A stretch of 64,000 nucleotides of DNA from Arthrobacter gandavensis (lineage in GTDB: Bacteria > Actinomycetota > Actinomycetes > Actinomycetales > Micrococcaceae), in NCBI RefSeq assembly GCF_015355785.1, contig NZ_JADKYW010000005.1:1119394-1183393 (forward strand), given 5' to 3'. A program made the position numbers and the translations under genes. Below are positions 1 through 8,277 of this stretch, in pieces (within the stretch, counting starts at the first letter, position 1; every line of letters starts with the position of its first letter). The notes under the pieces are model-generated. The model was not told where the DNA came from and did no database searches. It was given only the letters and a program-made list of their open reading frames with translations.

Positions 1-1
1 C

Positions 2-253
2 GAGGCCCTGGCCTCCGGCACGCCGGTTGCGGCCTTCCACCGCGGCGCCCTTCCTGAAATCCTCACGGAGCACTGCGGCCGGCTGGCGGAGCCCGACGAC
101 GTCTCCAGCCTGGCCGGCGCCCTCCAGGCGGCCTGCACCCTGGACCGCAGCGAAGCCAGGCTCCGGGCGGAGTCGTTCTGCTCGCACGAACGGATGGTGG
201 ATGAGTACGAAACGCTGCTTCAGGAGGCCAGCACCCTGAAGGCCGCCGCATGA
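2..253 (+). CDS. Glycosyltransferase family 4, C-terminal fragment
   Basis: This is the 3' end of a gene that begins before the window; 83 codons are visible before the TGA. The piece starts with EALASGTPVAA and continues through GALPEIL and GRLAEPDD. This is the conserved donor-binding C-terminal part of GT4 (glycosyltransferase group 1) enzymes, including the Glu that contacts the nucleotide sugar. It would transfer a sugar from a nucleotide donor, but the acceptor cannot be told. Its stop overlaps the start of the next glycosyltransferase as ATGA, so the two are translationally coupled and probably act on the same envelope glycan or glycolipid. Confidence 0.8.
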   Translation, partial: EALASGTPVAAFHRGALPEILTEHCGRLAEPDDVSSLAGALQAACTLDRSEARLRAESFCSHERMVDEYETLLQEASTLKAAA

Positions 254-1305
254 TCGGGTATTACATCCATCACCACGGCATGGGCCACCTCCGCCGCGCG
301 CAGGCAATTGCCGCCTTCCTGCCAGCCGGGTGCGTTACCGGCCTGTCTACGCTGCCCCGGCCCGCCGGCTGGCAGGGCGGATGGGTTCAGCTCGAACCGG
401 ATGACAACTCCGCTGCGCCGCGCAGCGTTGGTGCCAACGGTTTCCTCCACTGGGTCCCCGCCCGGGACCCGGGGATGCGGGCCCGGATGGCGCAGCTTTC
501 CACTTGGATCCAGGAGACCGATCCGGCCGTGATCGTTGCCGACGTGTCCGTGGAAGCGGCCCTGCTGGCGCGGCTGCACGGCGTTCCAATAGTCACCGTC
601 GCCCTGCCGGGGGTACGGAATGACCGGCCGCACACCATCGGCTTCGGCATATCAGATGCGGTGATCGCCGCTTGGCCGCCCGAAGCACCGAAGATGCTGC
701 ACACGGACGGGGACGTGCCGGTCCAGGCGGTGGGGGCCATCTCGGGAATCCCGGTCCGCGAAGGACGGGCTCCGGGGCCAATATCCCGCGTCCTGGTGCT
801 CGGCGGTTCAGGCGGCGGCGGAATGGATGACGCCGCACTGCGTGACGCCCGGAGCCAGACACCGGGCGTGGAGTGGCTGCCGCTCGGCACCACCGCAGGG
901 AACCGCACGGCCGATCCGCTGCCCTACCTGGCCGCGGCTGACCTCGTGGTTACCCATGCCGGGCAGGGCGCACTGGCGGATGTTGCCGCCGTCGGAGTGC
1001 CGGCGGTAGTAGTTCCGCAGGACCGCCCCTACCGGGAACAGGCCACCACCGGCGAGGCGCTGGCGGGAATGGACGTTCCCGTGATTGTGTCCTCCGGGTT
1101 CGCCCGGCAGGACTGGGGCGCCGTGCTGGAAGCCGCCGCCCGGCTCGACGGACGGAAGTGGACTGTGTGGAACGACGGCGAAGGTGCTGAACGGGCCGCC
1201 CGGGTCATCGCCCGGACAGCTGGGATAACCGCGCTTCCCACTGACCGCGGGCTCCATGGAGGCTTACCGTCCGCCGCAGCCGTACGGTCCGGAGCCGGGG
1301 CATGA
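250..1305 (+). CDS. Glycosyltransferase, MurG/MGT-like (GT1/GT28 fold)
   Basis: This 351-residue protein starts with YYIHHHGMGHLRRA, the glycine/histidine loop typical of the acceptor domain in GT-B enzymes. It carries a late donor-site block at about residues 230-265 (VVTHAGQGALADVAAVGVP then VVPQDRPYREQ). That block resembles the nucleotide-sugar binding motif of MurG and macrolide glycosyltransferases. It overlaps its neighbours by ATGA at both ends, placing it in the middle of a three-gene glycosyltransferase operon. No signal peptide or membrane span is seen, so it should act at the cytoplasmic face. The substrate is not deducible; a cell-wall glycan or glycolipid is an inference from the cluster. 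Confidence 0.75.
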   Translation: MIGYYIHHHGMGHLRRAQAIAAFLPAGCVTGLSTLPRPAGWQGGWVQLEPDDNSAAPRSVGANGFLHWVPARDPGMRARMAQLSTWIQETDPAVIVADVSVEAALLARLHGVPIVTVALPGVRNDRPHTIGFGISDAVIAAWPPEAPKMLHTDGDVPVQAVGAISGIPVREGRAPGPISRVLVLGGSGGGGMDDAALRDARSQTPGVEWLPLGTTAGNRTADPLPYLAAADLVVTHAGQGALADVAAVGVPAVVVPQDRPYREQATTGEALAGMDVPVIVSSGFARQDWGAVLEAAARLDGRKWTVWNDGEGAERAARVIARTAGITALPTDRGLHGGLPSAAAVRSGAGA

Positions 1306-2264
1306 AAACCGCCGTCATAACCCTGGCACACGGCCGGCATGCGCACCTCGCCGCCCAGCAGCAGGCCCTGCATGCTTCAACCGTCCGGCCTGGAGACTAC
1401 CTGGTGGTCGCGATGGATGATCCGGAGATTCCGCCGCCTCATCCGGACGTGGCCGGAACCGTCCTCCGGGTGGATTCCACGGGCGGAAACCTGCCGTTGG
1501 CGCGGGCCCGCAACCGGGGGGCCGAAACCGCCCTGGGGCGCGGGGCAGAACTGCTGGTCTTCCTGGATGTGGACTGCCTCCCTGCCCCGGAGCTCCTCTC
1601 CGGTTACGAGCAGGCGGCAAGGGATCCTGCGGGAGCCGGCCGGCTGCTCTGCGGGCCGGTGACCTACTTGGATCCGCCGGGAGCGGACGGATATGACCTC
1701 TCCGGGCTGGCCCGGCTGGACAACCCCCATCCGGTCCGGCCTGCACCGGAACCGGGGACGGTGGTTCCGGACGACAGCCCGGACCTGTTCTGGTCCCTGT
1801 CCTTCGCCGTGACTGCCGAAACCTGGCGGCGAATCGGCGGCTTCTGCGAGGACTACACCGGCTACGGCGGGGAGGACACCGACTTTGCCCGCCTCGCCCG
1901 GCGCAGCGGCGTCGGCCTCGCCTGGGTGGGCGCCGCCCGCGCCTACCACCAGTGGCATCCCACGGAAGATCCGCCGGTGCAGCATCTGGCGGACATTGTC
2001 CGCAACGCCAACCTCTTCTACGAACGGTGGGGAGCCTGGCCCATGGGCGGCTGGCTGACAGCCTTTCGGCAGCGCGGACTCATCCGCGGCGGGACCGGGG
2101 CCGAGCGCTGTGAGCTGGCCGAAGACGTGCCGGACCGGCACCGGGGTGCGCCGGGGCAGCATCCGCCGCAGTTCCCTGAGCGAATGGCCCGCTTTGCTGA
2201 TCCGCGCCCCGGCATAGGGAACTCCGCCGGCGAGACGCTGTCCCAGCGCCGCCCAGGTAGTTAG
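1302..2264 (+). CDS. Glycosyltransferase family 2; 3' end probably frameshifted
   Basis: Residues 1-270 form a GT2 enzyme: an N-terminal beta strand (AVITLAHGR), the DVDCLP motif (a D-x-D-like metal site) near residue 90, and the late galactosyltransferase-type motif GYGGEDTDFARLARR near residue 190. The last about 50 residues, after LIRGGTG, do not look like GT2 sequence and lie antisense to the clearly coding end of the convergent GT2. Adding one base in the G run at 2097-2100 would stop this gene at 2111-2113 (ending GGRAL). I infer that the real gene ends near 2113 and that 2114-2264 is read only because of an indel. It is the third gene of the ATGA-coupled operon. Confidence 0.75.
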   Translation: MKTAVITLAHGRHAHLAAQQQALHASTVRPGDYLVVAMDDPEIPPPHPDVAGTVLRVDSTGGNLPLARARNRGAETALGRGAELLVFLDVDCLPAPELLSGYEQAARDPAGAGRLLCGPVTYLDPPGADGYDLSGLARLDNPHPVRPAPEPGTVVPDDSPDLFWSLSFAVTAETWRRIGGFCEDYTGYGGEDTDFARLARRSGVGLAWVGAARAYHQWHPTEDPPVQHLADIVRNANLFYERWGAWPMGGWLTAFRQRGLIRGGTGAERCELAEDVPDRHRGAPGQHPPQFPERMARFADPRPGIGNSAGETLSQRRPGS

Positions 2265-3134
2265 GGAGCGCTCCAGCACCCAGGCCGGCGCCCACAGGGC
2301 CGACGACGCCGGGAACACATCCGTACCGCGGCAGCGCCTCCGGCCCAGTTCCGCGAGGCCGGCGGCTGCCGCTGCGGCAATTGCAGGAAAGGGGCGATAC
2401 CGCCAGGTTCCAGCTGCCAGGACGGGGAGCAGCGCGAGCTCAGCGGCCAGCCTTAGCGGCTGCGCGAAACCGTCATAGGCCTGGCGCACGCGCTGGGTCA
2501 GGAAATGCCGTGCACTGCACGGACGGCGGGCCACGAAGAGGTCCGAGGCCCGCACTTCCACGCCCCCGGCGGCCTGGACGGTGCGGATCAGTTCAAGGTT
2601 TTCGAACAGTACGTCGCCGCAGTAGCCGCCTGCCCTCAGCAGCACGGACCGGCGCACGCCCAGGGTGCCGGGGTAGTCCGCCCCCAGGGCTCGGTTCAGG
2701 AGGGTCCGGGCGGTGTCCCACCGGGCGTGCCACGGCAGGGGGTCGAAATAGTTTTGCGGCCGGACAACGTCTGCGTCCTTCAGGAGTGTCACCACCCGCC
2801 CGAACGCCTCCTCCGTGTAGCGCACGTCGTCGTCAGCTATGACGCAAAGCTCTGCCCGGGCCAGGTCAAGTCCGGTTAGGACGCCGGCAACCTTACCGTT
2901 CAAGCAGGCAAATGCCGGCGCCGCGTGCCGCACGCCGTGAGGAAGCTCGTGGGAATGAGAGGCAAAAACCTCCGGCGGCGAGCCGTCCATAACCAGGACT
3001 TCGGCCCATTCAGCCACCCGTTCCAAGTATTGCGGAAGGTCTTCGAGCCCACCCGGAGCTCTGCGTTTCAGCGGAAGAATATAGGCAGCCGGAGGCGCGG
3101 AACCCCCTTCGCCGTGACAGTTCTCCATCAGCAT
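2080..3134 (-). CDS. Glycosyltransferase family 2, mycofactocin/hopanoid-type large GT2; 3' end probably frameshifted
   Basis: The protein begins AAYILPLKRR, has a GT-A core with the metal-binding CVIADDDVRY motif near residue 97 and the acceptor segment VRRSVLLRAGG, and then two or three hydrophobic segments near the C-terminus (LALLPVLAAGTW, FPAIAAAAAAG). It is most similar in layout to membrane-associated GT2 enzymes. As given, the frame stays open on the minus strand down to 1377, which would add about 235 residues antisense to the convergent GT2; that tail is low-complexity and not family-like. One extra C on this strand (the same missing base as for the convergent gene) ends it at the TGA at 2082-2080. 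I therefore annotate 2080-3134. Confidence 0.65.
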
Positions 3135-3285
3135 GCCCTAAGGTCGTTAACACGTAATATAAGCTTACTTAGCACTTTCGCAGAATCAAGAAAGTAGCTA
3201 GTTTCTATTACCAAGGGTTCGCCGCTTCCGGCCACCAACAGGTCGCACCGGCGGCGGATCGTCCGATCGGCTTAGAGAGGGCAGA

Positions 3286-4167
3286 ATGTTTTTTCACAAA
3301 CAGGAACTGCAGTTCAAAGCAACCCCGGACCAGCCAGACGCCGTGTACGCCCGGAAGCTCCAAGAGGTCCTGGGCGGCCAGTACGGCGAAATCACTGTGG
3401 CCATGCAGTACAGCTTCCAGGCATGGAACACGCACATCCCGGGCAAGTACCGGGACCTGCTCTTCGGGATCGGAGCAGAAGAATTCGGCCACGTGGAAAT
3501 GCTCGCCACCATGATCGCCCAGCTCCTGGAGAAGGCGCCGCTGGGAATCACCGAAGATGCCGTCCAGTCAGATCCCGCGATTGCCGCGGTCATCGGCGGC
3601 ACGGACATGCAGCAGGCCATCGTCGCGGGCGCCGGTGCCCGTCCTGTGGACAGCAACGGAAACCCCTGGCAGGGCAGCTACATCACCGCCAGCGGGAACC
3701 TGCTGGCCGACTTCACGGCCAATGCCAACGCTGAGATGCAGGGCAGGGTGCAGGTTGCCAGGCTCTACCACATGACTGACGACGCCGGCGTCCGGGACAT
3801 GCTGTCCTTCCTGCTGGCGCGGGACACCATGCACCAAAACCAGTGGCTGGCCGCTGCGCGCGAGCTGCAGGAGGAGGGCACCGAAAGCCTGCCGGTGCCG
3901 AGCAACTTCCCGCTCAAGAAGGAGGAAAGGTCCGTCTCCTACCAGTACCTGAACTTCTCCGACGGTGCCGCCGCAGCCGAAGGGTCGTGGGCCTCCGGCC
4001 CCACGCCCGACGGCAAGGGCGAGTTTACGTATCACGACGGACCCACGACGTCGGCCCCGATGCCACCGCCCACCCACCCGGATTCGCGTTACTACGGGAC
4101 CACTGAACTGCCGAACACGGTAGAGAAGATTGCCGGCTCCGTGCAGGACAAACTGAAGAAGGAATAA
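3286..4167 (+). CDS. Manganese-containing catalase
   Basis: This 293-residue protein decomposes hydrogen peroxide with a di-manganese centre. The four-helix ferritin-like core is visible: a first Glu in LGGQYGEITVAMQYSFQ, the EEFGHVEM motif supplying a Glu-His pair, and a later DTMHQNQW segment supplying the second half of the metal site. Length and the proline-rich C-terminal tail (PPPTHPDSRYYG) match the family. It has an upstream AT-rich region of about 150 bp, a Shine-Dalgarno-like AGAGAGGG before the ATG, and a terminator just downstream, so it is monocistronic. It probably serves as non-haem peroxide defence in the cytoplasm. Confidence 0.93.
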   Translation: MFFHKQELQFKATPDQPDAVYARKLQEVLGGQYGEITVAMQYSFQAWNTHIPGKYRDLLFGIGAEEFGHVEMLATMIAQLLEKAPLGITEDAVQSDPAIAAVIGGTDMQQAIVAGAGARPVDSNGNPWQGSYITASGNLLADFTANANAEMQGRVQVARLYHMTDDAGVRDMLSFLLARDTMHQNQWLAAARELQEEGTESLPVPSNFPLKKEERSVSYQYLNFSDGAAAAEGSWASGPTPDGKGEFTYHDGPTTSAPMPPPTHPDSRYYGTTELPNTVEKIAGSVQDKLKKE

Positions 4168-4190
4168 GCGCCGCCGCGGCGGACGGGACG

Positions 4191-4219
4191 AAGGCGGGCA
4201 GCTTGGCGCCTGCCTTTTT
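4191..4219 (+). terminator. Intrinsic terminator of the Mn catalase gene
   Basis: AAGGCGGGC at 4191-4199 pairs with GCCTGCCTT at 4208-4216 (one G-T pair), followed by a T run. It sits 24 bp after the catalase stop. Confidence 0.75.
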
Positions 4220-4630
4220 CCTTGCACTCTGCAGAGGGCATGGTTATGCACATTTGTACATATCGCTGGCCCCGATGGCCTGAAGCGCTCCGGGATCCTG
4301 GCCGCGCTGGTGCTCATTGCCATAGCCGGCACGCTCGACAGCTGGCTGCTTCTCCGGTGCTCGCGAAGCGGCGGCGGCCTCTTCCTAGGCTTCAAGCCGG
4401 GAGACAGCACAGGCGGGTGGCGGCACAAGCCTCCACCCGCCCTCCCCTACTGCGGAACCGGGGAGCCGGTACTCATCCCGCCCCCGTCACACACCGCTGC
4501 GTCCACACAACGAGCGGGACAGGCGGGAAGAGGCTCCCGGTTTTTCTCCCAGTACCCCCCCACAGCCCAGAGCTTAAATGCTTAGCGAGATTAAAACAAG
4601 ACGGTTGACCGGTTTTTGACTTGGAGGCAA
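4220..4630. other. Intergenic region without a supported gene
   Basis: About 410 bp lie between the catalase terminator and the TetR gene stop. On the plus strand, 4274-4360 can be read as a hydrophobic segment (GILAALVLIAIAGTLDSW) but no ATG/GTG/TTG start with a ribosome binding site precedes it and the following residues are low-complexity. I see no tRNA or repeat. It may hold a decayed small membrane protein gene. Confidence 0.4.
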
Positions 4631-5353
4631 CTACTTCTTCGAATCCGTCGGCGGCTGGCCGCTCCCCGGGGAATACCGGACAAGCAAACCAATCCTGTCA
4701 ACGAGCGCAGGAACCACGACGCCGGGGAGCATCAGTTCCCACATCTGCTCAACCCGCTCCAACAGGTCCGAGCGGCCTGTCAGCACTGCGGACGTAATCT
4801 GCACGCCAACAAGGGCGGACACGACCAGGCGGCCGAAGGCCGGAGCGTCCAGGTCCTGCCGGAGCTGCCCCTGATCCTGTGCCTGGCCGGCGAGGCGCGC
4901 CATCACCTCAACCCAGTCGTCGTAGGGCTGGCGGACGTCCTCATGGAAAATCGAGGCCTCGAGGGTCAGCCGGGTTCCCGCCCGGACGATGGGCTGCCGG
5001 AGCAGGTTCTCGGCGAACCTCCGACACAGCACGATCATGGACTCCAGCGGAGGCAGGCCCAGGTTCAGTACCGCGGTATTGTCCGCGGTGATGTAGCCGT
5101 GCTGCTCAGCGATGACAGCCCGGGCCAGGTCTTCCTTGGACGGAAAGTGGAAGTAGAGGGCGCCCTTGGTGACCCCGGCCCGTTCCGCCACCTGGCTTAG
5201 CGAGGCCCGGCCGTAGCCCATCTCTTCGAAAACCGACGCCGCGCCGGCGAGGATGGCATCGCGTGTGGCTTTCGCCCTGTCCTGCAGATCTCTGATGGTT
5301 CGGTCCTTCGGTCGGCACTGCCCCCACGTCCAAGGTAGATGCAAATCAATCAA
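4631..5353 (-). CDS. TetR family regulator, ScbR/gamma-butyrolactone-receptor-like
   Basis: The N-terminal helix-turn-helix is clear: QDRAKATRDAIL, then SLSQVAERAGVTKGALYF and HFPSKEDLARAVI. This exact pattern is characteristic of the ScbR/ArpA-like branch of TetR proteins, which in Streptomyces bind gamma-butyrolactone signals; homologues in other actinomycetes often respond to other ligands. The C-terminal two-thirds are helical ligand/dimer domain. The start is uncertain: the open frame begins with a TTG at 5353 and no ATG or GTG lies between it and the conserved part. The upstream side faces fadD, suggesting control of itself or of that gene. No butyrolactone synthase (AfsA) gene is in the window. 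Confidence 0.85.
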   Translation of the reverse strand: MIDLHLPWTWGQCRPKDRTIRDLQDRAKATRDAILAGAASVFEEMGYGRASLSQVAERAGVTKGALYFHFPSKEDLARAVIAEQHGYITADNTAVLNLGLPPLESMIVLCRRFAENLLRQPIVRAGTRLTLEASIFHEDVRQPYDDWVEVMARLAGQAQDQGQLRQDLDAPAFGRLVVSALVGVQITSAVLTGRSDLLERVEQMWELMLPGVVVPALVDRIGLLVRYSPGSGQPPTDSKK

Positions 5354-5396
5354 GACGGAAAAGGGTTACGGTGGTTCCCCGCTCCCCGGCTGACCT

Positions 5397-5615
5397 TCAC
5401 CGCAGAGCCGGAAGCTCATTGGGTACGGCGGGCGGGCCGTCACTGCGACCCACCGCTCCGGACTCCGACTCCACCGTCAGCACCCGCGAGCCTACCGGAT
5501 CGGCGACATACGCGGTGCCGCCGGCCATATAGAGGGCGGGACGGCCCGCCAGGCATTCCCCCCCCGGGGCGGCAGGTTGGTAGCCTCGCAGCAGTGCGGC
5601 TCGTCCCGGGCCCGA
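5397..5615 (-). pseudogene. Gene fossil: C-terminal scrap of an AztD/YncE-like beta-propeller protein
   Basis: On the minus strand, a frame ending in TGA at 5399-5397 reads MAGGTAYVADPVGSRV followed by LTVESESGAVGR and PAVPNELPAL. This looks like the last blade of a secreted beta-propeller such as the zinc metallochaperone AztD. There is no start codon or upstream domain; the frame closes at 5616-5618. It is squeezed between a TetR gene and fadD, and the fadD promoter must lie inside it. Family assignment rests on a short motif and is tentative. Confidence 0.35.
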
Positions 5616-5631
5616 TCAAAGGAGATCGTTC

Positions 5632-7176
5632 ATGCCCAACCTCGCTGGAATCCTGACCGAAACCGCTGCACGGGTACCCGACCGTCCCGCCCTGCGGATC
5701 AACGACACGGTCATCAGCTATTCGATGCTGAACGTGATGAGCGCAAGAGTGGCGGGGCTGCTCCGCGCCCGCGGGGTACAGCGCGGAGACCGCGTGGCAC
5801 TCATGATGCCGAACATCCCGCCCATGGCTTCGGTGTACTACGGCGTGCTGCGGTATGGGGCGGTGGTGGTGCCGATGAACCCGCTCCTGAAAAGCCGAGA
5901 GGTGGCCCACACCCTGAAGGATTCAGGGGCCGCACTGCTCTTTGCGTTCGAACTCATGCTCCCGGAAGCAGCTGCCGGCGCCCGGGAGGCCGGCGGGGTC
6001 GACGTCATTCCCGTCAACACCGGGAGCTTCAGGCAGCTCCTCGCGGACAGCGAGGCGGATGATTCAGTTGCGGAAGTGGACGGGGACGACGTCGCTGTCA
6101 TCCTTTACACCTCCGGAACCACCGGGCGGCCCAAGGGTGCCGCCCTCACCCATGACAACCTCCGCAGCAACGCCGAGGTGGCGCGGGACCTCCTGGACAC
6201 GCAGGCGAGTGACGTGATCTTTGGCGGCCTGCCCTTCTTCCATGTGTTCGGACAGACCTCGGCCCTGAACGCCGCGGTGCTGGCCGGCGCCATGGTCAGC
6301 CTGTTGGCCCGGTTTGACCCCGGTGAAGCACTGGCGGTCATCGAACGGGACAAGGTAACCATCTTCCAGGGCGTGCCGGCCATGTACATAGCGATGCTAC
6401 GCCACCCAAAGCTCTCGGAGACGGACACCTCCCCGCTGCGCGGCGCGATCACCGGCGGCGCGCCCATGCCGCTGGAAGTCCTGCGGGAGTTCGAGGAGGT
6501 TTTCGGCATCGACCTCCTCGAAGGCTACGGATTGTCCGAAACCTCCCCTATCGTGTCCTTCAACCTCCCCGGCGGAGGCCGGCGGCCCGGCTCAATCGGC
6601 AGGCCTGTCTCCGGCATGGAGGTGCGAATGCTCGACGGCGAGGGCCGCGACGTGCCGATTGGAGAGATCGGGGAGCTGTCCGTCCGCGGTCTGGGCGTGA
6701 TGAAGGGGTACTGGAACAACCAGGAGGCGACCGAAGCAGCGATTCCTGACGGCTGGTTCCGCACCGGAGACCTGGCCCGCTTCGACGACGAGGGGAACAT
6801 CTACATAGTGGACCGCAAGAAGGACATGATCCTGCGCGGCGGCTACAACGTGTACCCGCGCGAGGTCGAGGAAGTGCTCTACGAACATCCGGCAGTCTCC
6901 GAGGCTGCCGTCATTGGGGTACCGGATGAGCTCAACGGCGAGGAAGTAGCCGCGGTCATCGGCCTGAAACCCGACGCCGCAGGCGCTGGGAATGACGGAC
7001 GGCAGGCACTGGCCGAGGAGATCCGGCAGTTCGCCAAGGACCGGCTCGCTGCCTACAAGTATCCGCGCCGGGTGATCTTTACCGACGAGCTGCCCAAGGG
7101 TCCCACCGGCAAGATCCTCAAGCGCCAAATCCGCGATGAGCAGTCAGGCGTGCCGGCCACGGCCGCAGACGCCTAG
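5632..7176 (+). CDS. Long-chain fatty-acid-CoA ligase (AMP-forming), FadD-like
   Basis: This 514-residue member of the ANL superfamily activates a carboxylic acid as acyl-AMP and then acyl-CoA. Motifs in order are the P-loop-like ILYTSGTTGRPKGAALTH near residue 160, the GYGLSETSP A5 motif near residue 300, the GWFRTGDLARFDDEG A7 motif, DRKKDMILRGGYNVYPREVE (A8 hinge) and the catalytic Lys in PTGKILKRQIR near the C-terminus. It has a good ribosome binding site (AGGAG at 5620-5624). Length and motif order suit long- or medium-chain acyl-CoA synthetases. Its stop codon TAG (7174-7176) is part of a CTAG at which an IS element has inserted, so the protein end is unchanged. Confidence 0.88.
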   Translation: MPNLAGILTETAARVPDRPALRINDTVISYSMLNVMSARVAGLLRARGVQRGDRVALMMPNIPPMASVYYGVLRYGAVVVPMNPLLKSREVAHTLKDSGAALLFAFELMLPEAAAGAREAGGVDVIPVNTGSFRQLLADSEADDSVAEVDGDDVAVILYTSGTTGRPKGAALTHDNLRSNAEVARDLLDTQASDVIFGGLPFFHVFGQTSALNAAVLAGAMVSLLARFDPGEALAVIERDKVTIFQGVPAMYIAMLRHPKLSETDTSPLRGAITGGAPMPLEVLREFEEVFGIDLLEGYGLSETSPIVSFNLPGGGRRPGSIGRPVSGMEVRMLDGEGRDVPIGEIGELSVRGLGVMKGYWNNQEATEAAIPDGWFRTGDLARFDDEGNIYIVDRKKDMILRGGYNVYPREVEEVLYEHPAVSEAAVIGVPDELNGEEVAAVIGLKPDAAGAGNDGRQALAEEIRQFAKDRLAAYKYPRRVIFTDELPKGPTGKILKRQIRDEQSGVPATAADA

Positions 7177-8250
7177 GTGTACTGACCACGGACGTTAGAG
7201 ACAGCTACGGCGTGGCAGGGTGACATAAGAAAGACCTCCGGGTGAGGTGGAGCTTGTCTAGAGCACACCAACCCGGAGGTCTTCCATGTCCCATGCTAAT
7301 GCCACACTCACGCCCCGAGGCCGCCTGCAGCTGGCACGCTGCGTCGTTGAGGACCAGTGGTCTTTACGGCGGGCAGCTGAACGTTTCCAGGTCTCGGCCA
7401 CCACAGCGGCCCGGTAGGCGGCACGATACCGCGAGCTGGGCCCGGCAGGCATGGCTGATCGCTCCAGCCGACCACACCACAGCCCGGGCCGGACGTGCAG
7501 CCGGACCGAACGGCGCATCGTTGGCCTGCGTGTGAACAGGCGGTGGGGCCCGGCAAGGATCGGATACCGGTTGGGGATCCATCCCTCAACAGTGCACCGG
7601 GTGCTTTCGCGCTACGGACTAGCACGGCTGACCTGGCAGGACCGGGCCACGGGCCGGGTCATCCGCCGATACGAACACGCGGCACCCGGGGACCTCGTTC
7701 ACGTGGACATCAAGAAACTCGGGCGGATCCCTGACGGCGGCGGACACCGCATGGTGGGCAAGGCACTCGGGAACCGGAACAAGACTGGCAGCGAGGCCAA
7801 CCGGCGGCCTGGATATGCCTTTTTGCATAACGCGGTAGATGACCACTCCCGGCTGGCCTATACCGAAATCCTGGGCGATGAGCGCAAGGACACCGCGGCG
7901 GGCTTCTGGCACCGGGCGAATGCCTTCTTTGCCGCGCACGGGATCACTGTTGAGCGGGTTCTGACGGATAACGGCTCCTGTTACCGTTCCCGCACCTTCG
8001 CGGAGGCACTCGGGACTGGCATCAAGCACAAGTTCACGCGCCCGTACCGCCCCCAAACCAACGGCAAGGTAGAGCGGTACAACCGCACCATGCTAGAGGA
8101 ATGGGCGTACGCCCGGCCCTACCGGTCAGAAGCGGAAAGACTCCAGGCCTTTCCTGCATGGCTTCATGACTACAATCATCACCGCGGGCACACCTCACTC
8201 AAAGGCCAACCACCAGCCAGCCGCGTACCTAACCTCTCAGGTCAGTACAC
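7177..8250 (+). mobile_element. IS481-family insertion sequence, 1074 bp
   Basis: The element is bounded by the perfect inverted repeats GTGTACTGACC (7177-7187) and GGTCAGTACAC (8240-8250). It is flanked on both sides by CTAG (7173-7176 and 8251-8254), the target sequence duplicated by IS481-type transposases. It encodes one transposase with a DDE integrase core. Removing the element and one CTAG restores a simple junction between the fadD stop and the downstream spacer, so the insertion is clean. The transposase gene carries an amber mutation, so this copy is probably not autonomous. Confidence 0.9.
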
Positions 8251-8254
8251 CTAG
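7286..8254 (+). pseudogene. IS481-family transposase with in-frame amber stop
   Basis: Translation from the ATG at 7286 gives the expected N-terminal helix-turn-helix (PRGRLQLARCVVEDQWSL, RRAAERFQVSATTAAR) but meets TAG at 7415-7417, codon 44. Family members usually have Trp (TGG) here, so it is a single G-to-A change. The same frame continues without further damage through VHVDIKKLGRIP, DDHSRLAYTEIL, LTDNGSCYRS and TNGKVERYNRTMLEEW, which hold the DDE catalytic residues. The stop codon TAG at 8252-8254 lies outside the element, within the duplicated CTAG target. A start at 7451 would give a protein lacking the DNA-binding part. Confidence 0.85.
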
Positions 8255-8277
8255 CCCGCCCGGGCCGGCAGGATTTC

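Noticed and set aside
1377-2079. Minus-strand continuation of the GT2 gene.
   Set aside because: The translation is antisense to a clear GT2 enzyme and is low-complexity; a frameshift explains it better.
4274-4585. A hydrophobic plus-strand reading frame.
   Set aside because: No start codon with a ribosome binding site, and the sequence after the hydrophobic part is not protein-like.
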